From the NCBI GenBank assembly GCA_963828385.1, contig CAWHEF010000002.1, positions 682,001 to 746,000 on the forward strand: 64,000 nt of DNA. The letters run 5' to 3'. This stretch comes from Bog-756 sp963828385 (GTDB taxonomy: Bacteria > Actinomycetota > Acidimicrobiia > Acidimicrobiales > RAAP-2). Shown piece by piece: positions 33,096 to 41,899 of the stretch. Under the pieces are notes generated by a model. It was not told the DNA's origin. It did no database searches and saw only the letters and a program-made list of their open reading frames with translations. The translations under genes were made by a program, and so were the position numbers. The stretch's first letter is position 1; every line of letters begins with the position of its first letter.

Positions 33096-34244
33096 GTGAT
33101 CACTCTGGACGGGGTCACGAAGCGCTATGGCAGCCGGGAGATCGCCGTCGACAGTTTGGACCTCTCCTTGGGAGATGGCGAACTGTGCGTCCTGGTCGGC
33201 CCCTCGGGCTGCGGCAAGACGACCACGCTGCGGATGATCAACCGGTTGATCGAGCCTTCTGACGGCCGGATCCTCATCGACGGCACCGACATCTCGGCCA
33301 TGGACCCGGTCGATCTGCGCCGAGGGATCGGGTATGTGATCCAGCAGGGCGGCCTCTTCCCGCACCGCCGGGTCAGCGACAACGTGGCCACCGTCCCCCG
33401 CCTGCTCGGCTGGGGCAAGGCCCGTACTGAGGCGAGGGTCAAGGAGCTGTTGGAGCTGGTCGGTCTCGACCCCACCTCCTACGGGCACCGGTTCCCACAC
33501 GAGCTCTCCGGGGGCGAGCGGCAGCGGGTGGGAGTGGCACGGGCCCTGGGTGGCGACCCGCCCGTGCTTCTCATGGACGAGCCGTTCGGTGCCGTCGATC
33601 CGGTCACGCGGCTGCGCCTACAACAGCAGCTCCTCGAGCTGCAGTCGGAGCTCAGGAAGACGATCGTGTTCGTCACGCACGACATCGGGGAGGCTTCGAG
33701 GCTGGGCGACCGGATCGCCGTGCTGTCGAAGGGCGGGAAGCTCGAGCAGTACGCCACCCCTTCCGAGATCCTGGGCCGGCCGTCGACCCCCTTCGTCGCC
33801 GACTTCGTCGGCACGGACCGCGCCGTCCGACGGCTGGCGGTGACGACGGTGGAGGCCGGCGACCTCTTCCAGCCCCTTCGGATCACTCCCGGGACCTCCA
33901 TGATCGACGCGCGCACGGAATCCGCATCGGAGCGGGACGGCACCGCCAGCCGCTGGGCCGTCGTGGTGAACGAAGGCGGCCAGTTGATCGGTTGGGTGGA
34001 CCTCGACCCGGCTCTCCCTGGTCAGGTCGACGACCATGTGGTCCCCTTCGAGGTGGAGGTGCCGCTCGGGACCACGCTTCGGGCCGCCTTGGCCGAAATG
34101 CTCCAGCATGACCTCCGGTGGGTCCCCGTCGTCGAGGACGGACGCTATGTCGGGGTCCTGACTCCCAATCGGTTGCACGCCGCCATGCGGCGGTCGGTGG
34201 GTGGCCGGCCGATCGAGGTCGACGGGATGGTGCCGGCGTTCTGA
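33096..34244 (+). CDS. Osmoprotectant-type ABC transporter ATPase with CBS-like tail (OpuCA/ProV type)
   Basis: A 382-aa cytoplasmic ATPase. Walker A is GPSGCGKTT (about 36-44), Q-loop QQGGLFPHRRV, signature LSGGERQRV, Walker B VLLMDEPFGAVD and H-loop VTHD. Residues about 250-375 form a CBS-type regulatory part (ALAEMLQHDLRWVPVVEDGRYVG), often an ionic-strength or c-di-AMP sensor in this family. The GTG at 33096 was chosen since VITLDGVTKRYG is the normal start. It is divergent from the permeases. Confidence 0.9.
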   Translation: MITLDGVTKRYGSREIAVDSLDLSLGDGELCVLVGPSGCGKTTTLRMINRLIEPSDGRILIDGTDISAMDPVDLRRGIGYVIQQGGLFPHRRVSDNVATVPRLLGWGKARTEARVKELLELVGLDPTSYGHRFPHELSGGERQRVGVARALGGDPPVLLMDEPFGAVDPVTRLRLQQQLLELQSELRKTIVFVTHDIGEASRLGDRIAVLSKGGKLEQYATPSEILGRPSTPFVADFVGTDRAVRRLAVTTVEAGDLFQPLRITPGTSMIDARTESASERDGTASRWAVVVNEGGQLIGWVDLDPALPGQVDDHVVPFEVEVPLGTTLRAALAEMLQHDLRWVPVVEDGRYVGVLTPNRLHAAMRRSVGGRPIEVDGMVPAF

Positions 34245-34356
34245 GGAGGTCGTGGCTCCTGCGCGGGCCGGTCGTGAGGGACCGCGTGCAAGACTGAATC
34301 AGCGTGCGACGACGGCACCGCGTCCGTGTGGCGACGTCGCGGCCATCTTTCGATCC

Positions 34357-35139
34357 ATGCAGTCACACCTTCCTTCCTCTTCCACCCCGAGACGCTCACC
34401 ATCGCCGCACCGGGTATCCCCTGGTCGGAGCGGATGGATCTGGCTTGCGGCCCCGGTCGTCCTCGTCGGCGCCCTCGTTCTCGCCTCGTGCGGCTCGAGT
34501 GCGACGTCGGCTTCCACGGCCCGGAGGGGGTCGGCCCGTAGGCCGCACACGACGACCACCACCAAGCCCGTCCCCGTCACGACCACGCCCACGACCGAAG
34601 CCTCTACCACAACGGCACCTTCGACGACCTCGCCGCCTCCGAGCACGGCCGCCCCCGCCCCCGTGTCCGTCACCGGTGGCGTCACCGCCGTCGGTGACTC
34701 GGTCATGCTCGACTACCAGAGCGCGCTACAACAGGATGTCCCCGGCGTGACCGTCAACGCCGCCGTGAGCCGGCAGTGGTCCGACGGCGAGGCCCTGCTG
34801 TCCCAGCTGAAGGCCAACGGTCAGCTCGGTTCGGTGGTGATCGTGGCCCTCGGCACCAACGGTCCCATCACGTCGAGTGACTTCGACTCCATGATGTCGA
34901 TCCTGACCGGCGTGAGCCGTGTCGTGTTCGTCAACGTGGTCGTCGATCAGCCCTGGCAGAACGGGAACAACGCCGTCCTGGCCGCCGGGGTGGCCGACCA
35001 TCCGGGCACGGTCCTGGCCGACTGGGCGTCGCTCGAGGCCAGCAACCCCGGTTGGGTCTACGCCGGGGACGGGACACACCTACCGATCGGCGGACCGGGG
35101 GCCCAGGCGCTGGCCGCCCTCGTCGCATCGAAGGTCTAG
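34357..35139 (+). CDS. SGNH-fold lipoprotein, putative esterase/acetyl hydrolase
   Basis: A 260-aa exported lipoprotein. The signal core is WIWLAAPVVLVGALVLASCGS with lipobox LASC, followed by a long Thr/Pro/Ser-rich linker (about 55-105) and an SGNH domain: block I VGDSVML, block III GTNGPI and block V GDGTHLP. It resembles the stand-alone SGNH part of acyltransferase-3 proteins and may act on cell-wall or glycan O-acyl groups. The ATG at 34357 is the first plausible start. Confidence 0.8.
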   Translation: MQSHLPSSSTPRRSPSPHRVSPGRSGWIWLAAPVVLVGALVLASCGSSATSASTARRGSARRPHTTTTTKPVPVTTTPTTEASTTTAPSTTSPPPSTAAPAPVSVTGGVTAVGDSVMLDYQSALQQDVPGVTVNAAVSRQWSDGEALLSQLKANGQLGSVVIVALGTNGPITSSDFDSMMSILTGVSRVVFVNVVVDQPWQNGNNAVLAAGVADHPGTVLADWASLEASNPGWVYAGDGTHLPIGGPGAQALAALVASKV

Positions 35140-35250
35140 ACATGCCACCGCCAGATCCCGGGGCCCGGATCCTCCCACGGTGTCGCTGCGCCTGTGAGCT
35201 GGAAGCCAAAACTCTGCTCGCGCCGCCCGTAGCGGTGTAATCTTGTAATC

Positions 35251-35715
35251 ATGAACGAAGAGCTCATCACGACGTACTTCACCGAACGGGTCCCCGACAC
35301 CTGGTTCGTCGGCCCGGTGACCCTCGAATCCGACGACGAAGAGATCCTCTGTGTCGGCCGGCTCCCGGACGACGGCGACGTCGAAGCGTTCCGGGACGAG
35401 ACGCGAGGCGAGCGGATGTCGATCGCCGAGGTCGCCGAGTCCCGGTTCGGGCGAAAGGTGTCCTGGGGCGTCGAGCGGGACGGGACGACCGTCTTGTTCA
35501 CGACCCAGAGCACCCCGATCATGACCCGTCTCCGGCTGCGCGAGCGGGCCGTCCTCGACACGCTCGTTGCCGCCGGAGTGGCCCGTAGCCGCAGCGACGC
35601 GCTCGTGTGGTGCGTGAAGCTGGTGGCCCAGCACGAGGCCGACTGGCTGGCGGAGCTGCGTGAAGCCCTCGTCGGTGTAGAGCAGATCCGCGACGGGGGA
35701 CCGACGCTCATATGA
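35251..35715 (+). CDS. Conserved hypothetical protein with RHH-like C-terminus
   Basis: A 154-aa soluble acidic protein. The first half has no recognised domain (TYFTERVPDTWFVGPVTLES); residues about 85-140 (RLRLRERAVLDTLVAAGVAR, SDALVWCVKLVAQHEADWL) look like a ribbon-helix-helix-type helical pair seen in many actinobacterial proteins. It overlaps the protease gene by four bases (35712-35715), so the two are probably co-translated. No function is claimed. Confidence 0.65.
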   Translation: MNEELITTYFTERVPDTWFVGPVTLESDDEEILCVGRLPDDGDVEAFRDETRGERMSIAEVAESRFGRKVSWGVERDGTTVLFTTQSTPIMTRLRLRERAVLDTLVAAGVARSRSDALVWCVKLVAQHEADWLAELREALVGVEQIRDGGPTLI

Positions 35716-36663
35716 CCGACGTCGTGAGCGCAGACATTTCGGCGGTCGGCACAGGAGGCGATGACGCGCTCGATGCCTATTCCGCCACCGTCATCTCGGT
35801 GGCCGACAAGGTGGTTCCCTCGGTCGTCGCCCTCCACGTCTCCAGCCGGGGACGGCAGGGGTCGGGGAGCGGCGTCGCTCTCACCTCGGACGGCCTCCTG
35901 CTCACCTCGGCCCATGTGCTCTGGGGGGTGGCTCGGGGGAGCGCAAGGACCACAGATGGTCGAGAAGGTGGCTTCGAGCTCGTGGGCACGGATCCGCTCT
36001 CGGACCTGGCCGTCGTGCGGGTCGAGATCGCCGACCTCCCCCAGATCGAGGTTGGCAATGCGGACGAGCTTCGGGTCGGCCAGCTCGTCGTTGCGGTCGG
36101 CAATCCCCACGGTTTCGACGGGTCGGTGACTGCTGGTGTGGTGAGCGCGCTGGGGCGCTCGTTGCCGGACGGAGGACGCTTGGTGGAGAACGTGATCCAG
36201 ACCGATGCCGCCCTTAACCCGGGCAATTGGGGGCGCCCTGGTCGACTGGAGAGGTCGGCTGATCGGGATCAACACCGCTCTGGCCGGGGTCGGACTCGGT
36301 CTCGCCGTACCCGTCAATCCCACCACCCTCGACCTCGTCGCCACGCTCATCCGTGACGGCCGGATACGGCGGGCCTATCTCGGTGTCGTGGGAGGCAGCC
36401 GCCCTCTGTCCCCCCGCCGGGCGGAGCAGCTCGGTCAGCGGGGAGGTGTCGGCGTCGTCGAGGTCGTTCCCGGAAGCCCGTCGGCACGGGCCGGTCTCCG
36501 CCCTACCGACACCGTGGTGGCGCTCGATGGCTCACCGACGAGGGACGCCGGAGACCTCCAGCGGCTCATGAGCGCCCACGCCATCGGCCGAACCGTGCCG
36601 ATGCGGGTCCTCCGGGGTGGGCAGGTACTCGAGCTAGACGTCGTTCCGACAGAGCTCAGCTAG
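35712..36663 (+). pseudogene. Trypsin-like serine protease with PDZ domain (HtrA type), frameshifted at the catalytic Ser
   Basis: The gene encodes a DegP/HtrA-like protease of about 317 codons. The catalytic His (TSAHVLWG) and Asp (LSDLAVVRVEI) are in the first frame. The serine motif would be NPGNSGGALVDW, but the DNA reads NPGN then slips; the sequence resumes in the +1 frame as GGALVDWRGRLIGINTALAG. Two missing bases at about 36226 would remove the Ser codon. A PDZ domain follows (about 36360-36660). There is no signal peptide or membrane span, which is unusual for the family. The change could be real inactivation or an error. Confidence 0.85.
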
Positions 36664-36795
36664 GGGCTCAGCGCTCACCGCGTTGACCAAGGGCGATGAC
36701 CGGGCCGGACGGTCCCAACGTCGACCATGACGTGAGTGTCTCGTCGCCAGTCGTGTCGCGTCGCCGCAATGGAGGTCTCGGAACGTCAGAGAGTA

Positions 36796-36818
36796 GACGG
36801 TGCCACCTCGGCACCGTC
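36796..36818. terminator. 9-bp hairpin, possible terminator after the protease gene
   Basis: GACGGTGCC and GGCACCGTC are perfect arms around the loop ACCTC. It lies 130 bp after the protease stop and before the riboswitch. No T-run follows, which is common for actinobacterial terminators; an operator is the alternative. The rest of 36664-36919 shows nothing gene-like. Confidence 0.4.
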
Positions 36819-36919
36819 GAATCCGGCAGATTCACGCCGTCCCGGCGTTGGCGGGAGGCCGACCGGGCCCCTTCATTCTGAACCTGCAGGCCGGGGGAGG
36901 AGCTTCTCCAGGTAGTGTC

Positions 36920-37005
36920 GCCGGTGGGCCGCGACTGGCGTCTGGGTGGAGCACCACCGGGGAGCGACCTGCCTGTCGGGCTCAACCGCCGTGCGCCTGG
37001 GTGAT
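36920..37005 (+). promoter_or_regulatory. ZTP (pfl) riboswitch upstream of folD
   Basis: The conserved core of the ZMP/ZTP-sensing riboswitch is readable: GGGCCGCGACTGGCG (about 36926-36940), a GGTGG/CCACC stem, ACCACCGGGGAGCG (about 36952-36965), a variable linker and the 3' stem CCGCCGTGCGCCTGGGTGA (about 36986-37004). This RNA class senses purine-pathway intermediates that build up when 10-formyl-THF is low and typically controls folate genes such as folD, which follows directly. The aptamer ends 15 bases before the GGGAGG ribosome site (37020-37025), which suggests translational control. Confidence 0.88.
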
Positions 37006-37032
37006 CGATGACGATGACCGGGAGGCGCTGGC

Positions 37033-37896
37033 ATGGCACGAAGCGGGGCTCGACGTCTGGAAGGTGGTCCGGTGGCGGCGACCATCGTGGATGGGGCCCG
37101 TGAGCGGGCATCTTCCTTTGCCCGGCGGTGGGGAAGACGACCATGCCTCGTCGCTGTGCTGGTGGGTGACGATCCGGGTTCGTCGACCTATGTCGGGATG
37201 AAGCAACGCCGGTGCGCGACGGCCGCCATCGACTCCCGTTTGGTGCACCTTCCCGCCACCACGTCCACCACGGAGCTCGTGGACATGCTCCACGGGCTCG
37301 GTCGAGACGAAGCAGTGGACGGAATCCTGCTGCAGCATCCGGTTCCGGACACGATCGACGAACGGGCGGCATTCGAGGCAATCGAACCTGGGAAGGACGT
37401 CGACGGCGTGACCATGCATTCGTTCTCCGCCATGGCGTTCGGGCTCGACGGGTTCCAATCGTGCACGCCGTCGGGCATCCTCCGACTGCTCGATTCGGCT
37501 CGTATCGACATCGCCGGCCGACACGCGGTGGTTGTCGGTCGCAGTCCCATCCTCGGAAAGCCGGTCGGAATGCTGTTGCTCGGTCGGGACGCGACCGTGA
37601 CGCTGTGCCACTCGCACACCGACGGGTTGCCTGAGGTGGTGCGGACCGGCGATCTCGTCGTGGCCGCCGTCGGGCGGCCCGATTACATCAGGGGTGACTG
37701 GATCAAACCTGGGGCGGTGGTCGTCGATGCCGGCTACAACCCCGGCAACATCGGGGATGTGGCGTTGTCCGAGGCGGTCGGGGTGGCGTCGGCGATCACC
37801 CCGGTGCCGGGTGGGGTCGGGCCCGTGACCATCGCCGTCCTGCTCGAACAGACCGTGCATGCCGCAGAGTCCCTGGCCGAGGCGAGAGCCGAGTGA
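37033..37896 (+). CDS. folD: Methylenetetrahydrofolate dehydrogenase/cyclohydrolase FolD
   Basis: FolD (287 aa) interconverts methylene-, methenyl- and 10-formyl-THF in the cytoplasm. The catalytic pair Y53/K57 lies in SSTYVGMK; HPVPDTIDERAAFEAI, GKDVDGVTMHS, GRSPILGKPVGMLL (NAD(P) binding) and TPVPGGVGPVT are family signatures. The ATG at 37033 has GGGAGG seven bases upstream; an in-frame GTG at 37072 would match the shorter E. coli start. A ZTP riboswitch lies in the leader, so expression should rise when formyl-folate is limiting. Confidence 0.95.
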   Translation: MARSGARRLEGGPVAATIVDGARERASSFARRWGRRPCLVAVLVGDDPGSSTYVGMKQRRCATAAIDSRLVHLPATTSTTELVDMLHGLGRDEAVDGILLQHPVPDTIDERAAFEAIEPGKDVDGVTMHSFSAMAFGLDGFQSCTPSGILRLLDSARIDIAGRHAVVVGRSPILGKPVGMLLLGRDATVTLCHSHTDGLPEVVRTGDLVVAAVGRPDYIRGDWIKPGAVVVDAGYNPGNIGDVALSEAVGVASAITPVPGGVGPVTIAVLLEQTVHAAESLAEARAE

Positions 37897-37942
37897 CAGC
37901 CCGGAGCGGATCGAGGGCCGCCGGCCCCGGATCCCAGATAGA

Positions 37943-37958
37943 TGCTTGCTAGCAGGCA
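37943..37958. promoter_or_regulatory. Near-palindrome at the MarR/MFS promoter
   Basis: TGCTTGCTAGCAGGCA is a 16-bp near-perfect palindrome three bases before a TATAGG -10-like element (37961-37966) and 22 bases before the MarR start. Such placement would let a bound repressor block RNA polymerase. Confidence 0.5.
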
Positions 37959-37979
37959 AATATAGGCTACGATGGCCGT

Positions 37980-38582
37980 ATGCCCTCGGAGACCCCGACC
38001 CCAGACGTCGCAGCGCTAAGGGGCGCGTCGAAGGAGGGCACCACGGTGAACAGGGCGGCGAAGCCGGACGGCGGTGGGCCGCACGGTGACGCGCCGGGCC
38101 CGGCGGACACCGGTGAGGAGGCGCACCGCCTCCGGGTGGCGGTCGGCCGCCTCGGACGCCGCCTCCGCCAGATCCCGAGCTCCACCGGTCTATCCCCGAG
38201 CCAGTACGAGGTGCTCTCGACGGTGGTCGCCCGCGGACCGCTGCGCATCGCCGAGCTCGTCGAGCTCGAAGCGCTCAACCCGACCATGGTCTCGCGCATC
38301 GTGGGCCGTCTCGAGTCCGCCGGGTTGGTGCACCGCTCCCAGGACGAGCTGGACGCCCGGGTGGGCCATGTTGAGACCACCGAGGCGGGAGACCAACTGG
38401 TGGCGGGAGTGAGGGCCCAGCGTGACGACTCGGTGGCCCGATTGCTCGCCATGCTCGACACCAGCCAGCGCCGCAAGCTGAGAGCAGCCCTGCCCGCCCT
38501 CGAAGCCCTGGCCGAGGTGGCTCGACCTTCCACAGCGACGCTCTCCGAGCCGGGGCCGGCCCGGACGCCGGCAGCGCGGTGA
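37980..38582 (+). CDS. MarR-family transcriptional regulator
   Basis: A 200-aa winged-helix regulator. After a polar tail of about 45 residues come LRVAVGRLGRRLRQIPSSTG, the recognition part IAELVELEALNPTMVSRIVG and wing LESAGLVHRSQDELDARVGH. It overlaps the MFS exporter gene by GTGA (38579-38582), the classic arrangement in which a MarR repressor controls its own efflux pump. The operator is probably the palindrome at 37943. The transcript may be nearly leaderless, given the -10-like TATAGG so close to the start. Confidence 0.88.
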   Translation: MPSETPTPDVAALRGASKEGTTVNRAAKPDGGGPHGDAPGPADTGEEAHRLRVAVGRLGRRLRQIPSSTGLSPSQYEVLSTVVARGPLRIAELVELEALNPTMVSRIVGRLESAGLVHRSQDELDARVGHVETTEAGDQLVAGVRAQRDDSVARLLAMLDTSQRRKLRAALPALEALAEVARPSTATLSEPGPARTPAAR

Positions 38583-39856
38583 GGCTACGGCGCGCCGCCG
38601 GCCAGACCTTCTCCTCGCTCGTCGTCCCCAACTACCGTCGGTACTTCTTCGGCCAGTCCGTCTCCCTCATCGGCACCTGGATGCAGATGACGGCTCAGGT
38701 CTGGCTCGTCTACCAGTTGACCCGGTCGGCCACCGCCATCGGTCTGGTGGTGGCCCTCCAGACCCTGCCGATGCTGCTCCTCGGACCCTACGGAGGGGTG
38801 ATCGCCGACCGGGTGGACAAGCGCAAGCTCATGGTCGTCCTCCAGTCGGCCATGGGCGTCCAGGCGCTCGTCTTTGCCGTCCTGACCCTGGCCAAGGTGA
38901 TCACGTTCGCCGACGTGTGCGTCCTCGCCTTCGTGCTCGGCCTCAACAACTGCTTCGAGAACCCGTCGCGCCAGTCCTTCGTGCTCGAGATGGTCGGTCC
39001 CGCCCAGGTCCGCAACGCCGTCAGCCTCAACTCGGCCCTCGCCAACGCGGCACGAGCGGTGGGCCCGGCGGTGGCCGGCGTGCTCATCGCCACGGTGGGG
39101 GAAGGCTGGTGCTTCCTCGCCAACGCAGCGAGCTTCGTCGCCGTCGTGTTCTCGCTGACCACCATGGACCGCTCCGAGCTACGCCCGGCCCCGCCGACCC
39201 AGCGCTCCCGGGGCCAGGTCATCGAAGGGTTCAAGTACGTGGCCAGGACCCCCGAGCTCGCCGTGCCGCTGCTGATGATGGGGTTGGTGGGCATGCTCGC
39301 CTACGAGTTCCAGGTCACCCTCCCGGTGGTGGCCAAGACCGTCTTCGGTGGCAACGCCGAGACCTACGGGATCATGACCTCGGCCATGGGAGTGGGTGCC
39401 GTCGTCGGCGGGCTCGTCACCGCCGCCCGGGGCAAGACCGGTCTTCGGGCCCTGATCACCGCTGCCTTCGTCTTCGGGCTGGCCATCACCTTCGCCACCC
39501 TGGCCCCGGTCGAGGCGGTCGAGATCATCGCCCTCGCCGTCGTCGGCTTCTTCAGCGTGTCGTTCCTGGCCATGGCCAACTCGACACTCCAGCTCGAGAC
39601 GGACGCCCAGATGCGGGGGCGGGTCATGGCCCTGTGGTCGGTGGCCTTCCTCGGTTCCACCCCCGTCGGTGGACCGGTCATCGGTGCCATCACCTCGACC
39701 GCCGGCGCCCGGGTCGGTCTCGGTGTCGGTGCCCTGTCCTGTTTCGTGGCCGCCGGCTTCGGGTGGGTCGCCATGCGCGCCATCCATGCCCGACGCGTGC
39801 TCAGGCTGACCGAGGCCAACCGACCGGCCGTCGTCGAGCTGCCGGCAGGGGAGTGA
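38579..39856 (+). CDS. MFS efflux transporter (DHA3/EntS-like)
   Basis: A 425-aa membrane protein with 12 predicted spans. The start RRYFFGQSVSLIGTWMQMTA and the loop GVIADRVDKRKLM (motif A) place it in the DHA3-type family that includes EntS and macrolide exporters; NPSRQSFVLEMVGP and NSALANAARAVGPAVAG are also typical. Substrate unknown. It is translated from a GTG overlapping the MarR stop. Its last 24 bases, stop codon included, are duplicated in tandem (39833-39880). Confidence 0.88.
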   Translation: MRLRRAAGQTFSSLVVPNYRRYFFGQSVSLIGTWMQMTAQVWLVYQLTRSATAIGLVVALQTLPMLLLGPYGGVIADRVDKRKLMVVLQSAMGVQALVFAVLTLAKVITFADVCVLAFVLGLNNCFENPSRQSFVLEMVGPAQVRNAVSLNSALANAARAVGPAVAGVLIATVGEGWCFLANAASFVAVVFSLTTMDRSELRPAPPTQRSRGQVIEGFKYVARTPELAVPLLMMGLVGMLAYEFQVTLPVVAKTVFGGNAETYGIMTSAMGVGAVVGGLVTAARGKTGLRALITAAFVFGLAITFATLAPVEAVEIIALAVVGFFSVSFLAMANSTLQLETDAQMRGRVMALWSVAFLGSTPVGGPVIGAITSTAGARVGLGVGALSCFVAAGFGWVAMRAIHARRVLRLTEANRPAVVELPAGE

Positions 39857-39880
39857 GTCGAGCTGCCGGCAGGGGAGTGA
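39833..39880 (+). repeat. 24-bp tandem duplication spanning the MFS stop codon
   Basis: The last eight codons of the MFS gene (VELPAGE plus TGA) are repeated exactly once, in the same frame, directly after the stop. Copy 1 is 39833-39856, copy 2 39857-39880. The result is a second identical end with its own stop, so the protein is unaffected. Confidence 0.9.
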
Positions 39881-39925
39881 GGAGGGGCGGTCCTGCTCGT
39901 CAGGGCGCCGAGAGGGGGCGAGCCC

Positions 39926-40816
39926 TCAGCGACGGAGGGCGCGTGCCATGGCCGACGCGCCGGCGACCGCATGCACAAGGAAGGCCGGGCTCGTACCTCC
40001 TCGATCGCGCAGGTCGGTGGCTGCCGAGGCGACGGCGTCCATGGCGGCGAAGTAGAAGGCACCCCCCACCGAGATCCGGGCCACGCCGACCCCGGCCAAC
40101 TCGTCGACCGTCGGCCCACCCGGGCGGAGGAGCACGTTGACCGGGCGATCGACTGCCTCCACCAGACGGGCGATGTCGGACAGGCGGGTCAGCCCCGGGG
40201 CGAAGAGGACGTCCGCTCCCGCCTCCTCGTACGCCTGGAGCCTGCGGATGGTGTCGTCGAGCTCGTCGATGCCGTGAACGTGGTTCTCAGCTCTGGCGGT
40301 GAGCACCACTCGCGCCGCCCCGCGGGCGGCTTCTCCCGCCGCTGCGATCCGTTCGGTGGCGAGCGTGAGCGGATAGATGGGGTCCTCCGCCGTGCCGGTG
40401 TAGTCCTCGATCGAACATCCGGCGAGCCCGGACCGGCCGGCGACACCGACGCAGTCCGCCACCGCTCCGGGGTCGTCCCCATAACCGTTCTCGAGGTCGG
40501 CGGTCACCGGCAGGGTCGTGGCGGCGGCGATGGCGGACACGGCGTTCATGACACGATCCCGGTCGAGAGCATGGTCGAGCCGGCCGTTGCTCCCGGCGAC
40601 GCCACTGCTCGTCGTGGCCACCGCGTCGAAGCCGAGCGACTCGAGCAGCGCCGCCGAGCCGGGGTCCCAGGCATTGGGGACGATGAGCGGGCGGTCCCCG
40701 CCGTGCAGCGCCAGGAACAGGGCCGTCCGCTCGCTCCCCGGTGCGCCGGTCGAGCCGCGTTCGGTCGTGTCGATGGATGAACCGGCGCCGGCGACCGGGG
40801 TAGGACCGGAGGTCAT
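39926..40816 (-). CDS. Isocitrate lyase/PEP mutase family protein
   Basis: A 296-aa TIM-barrel enzyme of the ICL/PEP-mutase superfamily. Recognisable elements are LIVPNAWDPGSAALLES, PVTADLENGYGDDP, GCSIEDYTG and VVLTARAENHVHG. The lyase KKCGH motif of true isocitrate lyase is absent, so it is closer to carboxyvinyl-carboxyphosphonate phosphorylmutase-like members whose reactions are often C-C bond lysis. It overlaps the TauE/SafE gene by ATGA (40813-40816). Substrate unknown. Confidence 0.83.
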   Translation of the reverse strand: MTSGPTPVAGAGSSIDTTERGSTGAPGSERTALFLALHGGDRPLIVPNAWDPGSAALLESLGFDAVATTSSGVAGSNGRLDHALDRDRVMNAVSAIAAATTLPVTADLENGYGDDPGAVADCVGVAGRSGLAGCSIEDYTGTAEDPIYPLTLATERIAAAGEAARGAARVVLTARAENHVHGIDELDDTIRRLQAYEEAGADVLFAPGLTRLSDIARLVEAVDRPVNVLLRPGGPTVDELAGVGVARISVGGAFYFAAMDAVASAATDLRDRGGTSPAFLVHAVAGASAMARALRR

Positions 40817-41787
40817 CGGCGCGTGTCGGTCACGCTTCTGGCACCGACGATCGCAGCCGGGCCCGTCAGCGGACGGTCTGCGGTTGCATCGCCACCGGCG
40901 AGCTCACCGGCGGCGGTGTCGGGCTGTTCGGAGCGGCGACGGAGCATCCACACGGCGGCGACGGCCGCGAGCGTGCCCACGAGGATCCACCCGAGCGGCT
41001 CGGTGCCCACCCCGACGTACTTGAGGCCCGAGGCGAAGATCACGAAGGTGATGATCGGACGGAGGACGCGGTCGGGGGCCCGCGACGAGATGAGCGATCC
41101 GACGACGACGGCGGGCACGCTGCCGATCACGAGTGAGGTCGTCACCGACAGTTCCACGTGGCCGAAGGCGAGCGCGCCGAGAGCGGCGGCGATGGTCAAT
41201 GGGACGGCCTGCGTGAGGTCCGTCCCGACGAGCTGGTTGGCGCCGAGCAGCGGATAGGCGAACAGGAGGAGCACGATCATGAGCGAACCAGAACCCACCG
41301 ACGTCATGCCGACGATGACCCCTCCCACCATGCCGATGACCACGGTGGGAAGAGGCCGCACGACGACGTCGTGCACGACCGCCCGGCGTTCCCCACCGTT
41401 GCGGCGGTCGATGGCCAGGCGGAGGACCATGGCCAGCGCCCCGACCAGCAGTGCGGCGCCGAGGGCCATCTGGATGCCGTGCTCGGCCGCCGACGAGTGG
41501 CCGAGGAGGTGGAGCAGGTAGGCACCGAGGAAAGCCATGGGGACCGAACCGAGGACCATCCATCCGACGAGCCGGAAGTTGACCGTTCCCTTGCCGGCGT
41601 GGACGGCGGCGCCGATCGGGCGCATGACGACGGCGGCGACCAGATCGCTCGAGATCGCCGTCGACGTTGACACTCCGAACAACAAGATGAGCATCGGGGT
41701 CATGAGGGCACCTCCGCCCGCCCCCGTCATGCCCACCAGCACGCCCACCACGGCACTGCCCAACACGATGTACGGATTGATGTCCAT
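40813..41787 (-). CDS. TauE/SafE-family anion transporter
   Basis: A 324-aa integral membrane protein with eight or so spans and two repeats of the TauE motif: GVLVGMTGAGGGALMTPML and GVIVGMTSVGSGSLMIVLL, then GTDLTQAVPLTIAAALGALA. The family exports or imports sulfite, sulfonates or organic anions. The C-terminal 40 residues are polar and cytoplasmic. It is coupled to the downstream PEP-mutase-family gene, hinting that one may move a C-P, C-S or carboxylate compound handled by the other; that link is inference. Confidence 0.85.
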   Translation of the reverse strand: MDINPYIVLGSAVVGVLVGMTGAGGGALMTPMLILLFGVSTSTAISSDLVAAVVMRPIGAAVHAGKGTVNFRLVGWMVLGSVPMAFLGAYLLHLLGHSSAAEHGIQMALGAALLVGALAMVLRLAIDRRNGGERRAVVHDVVVRPLPTVVIGMVGGVIVGMTSVGSGSLMIVLLLFAYPLLGANQLVGTDLTQAVPLTIAAALGALAFGHVELSVTTSLVIGSVPAVVVGSLISSRAPDRVLRPIITFVIFASGLKYVGVGTEPLGWILVGTLAAVAAVWMLRRRSEQPDTAAGELAGGDATADRPLTGPAAIVGARSVTDTRR

Positions 41788-41899
41788 GTCCGTCCCCCCG
41801 GGCCCCGACGATGCCCGTCTCCGGTTCCGGATCCTATTTCAGATAATTCCCACAGTCCAGGTAGGAAGAGCCGGCTTTGTCGGGGGAAGCGGGTCAGGC

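Noticed and set aside
36664..36795. Possible small gene between htrA and the riboswitch
   Set aside because: No frame with a plausible start, ribosome site and protein-like sequence was found; only the hairpin and the riboswitch stand out.
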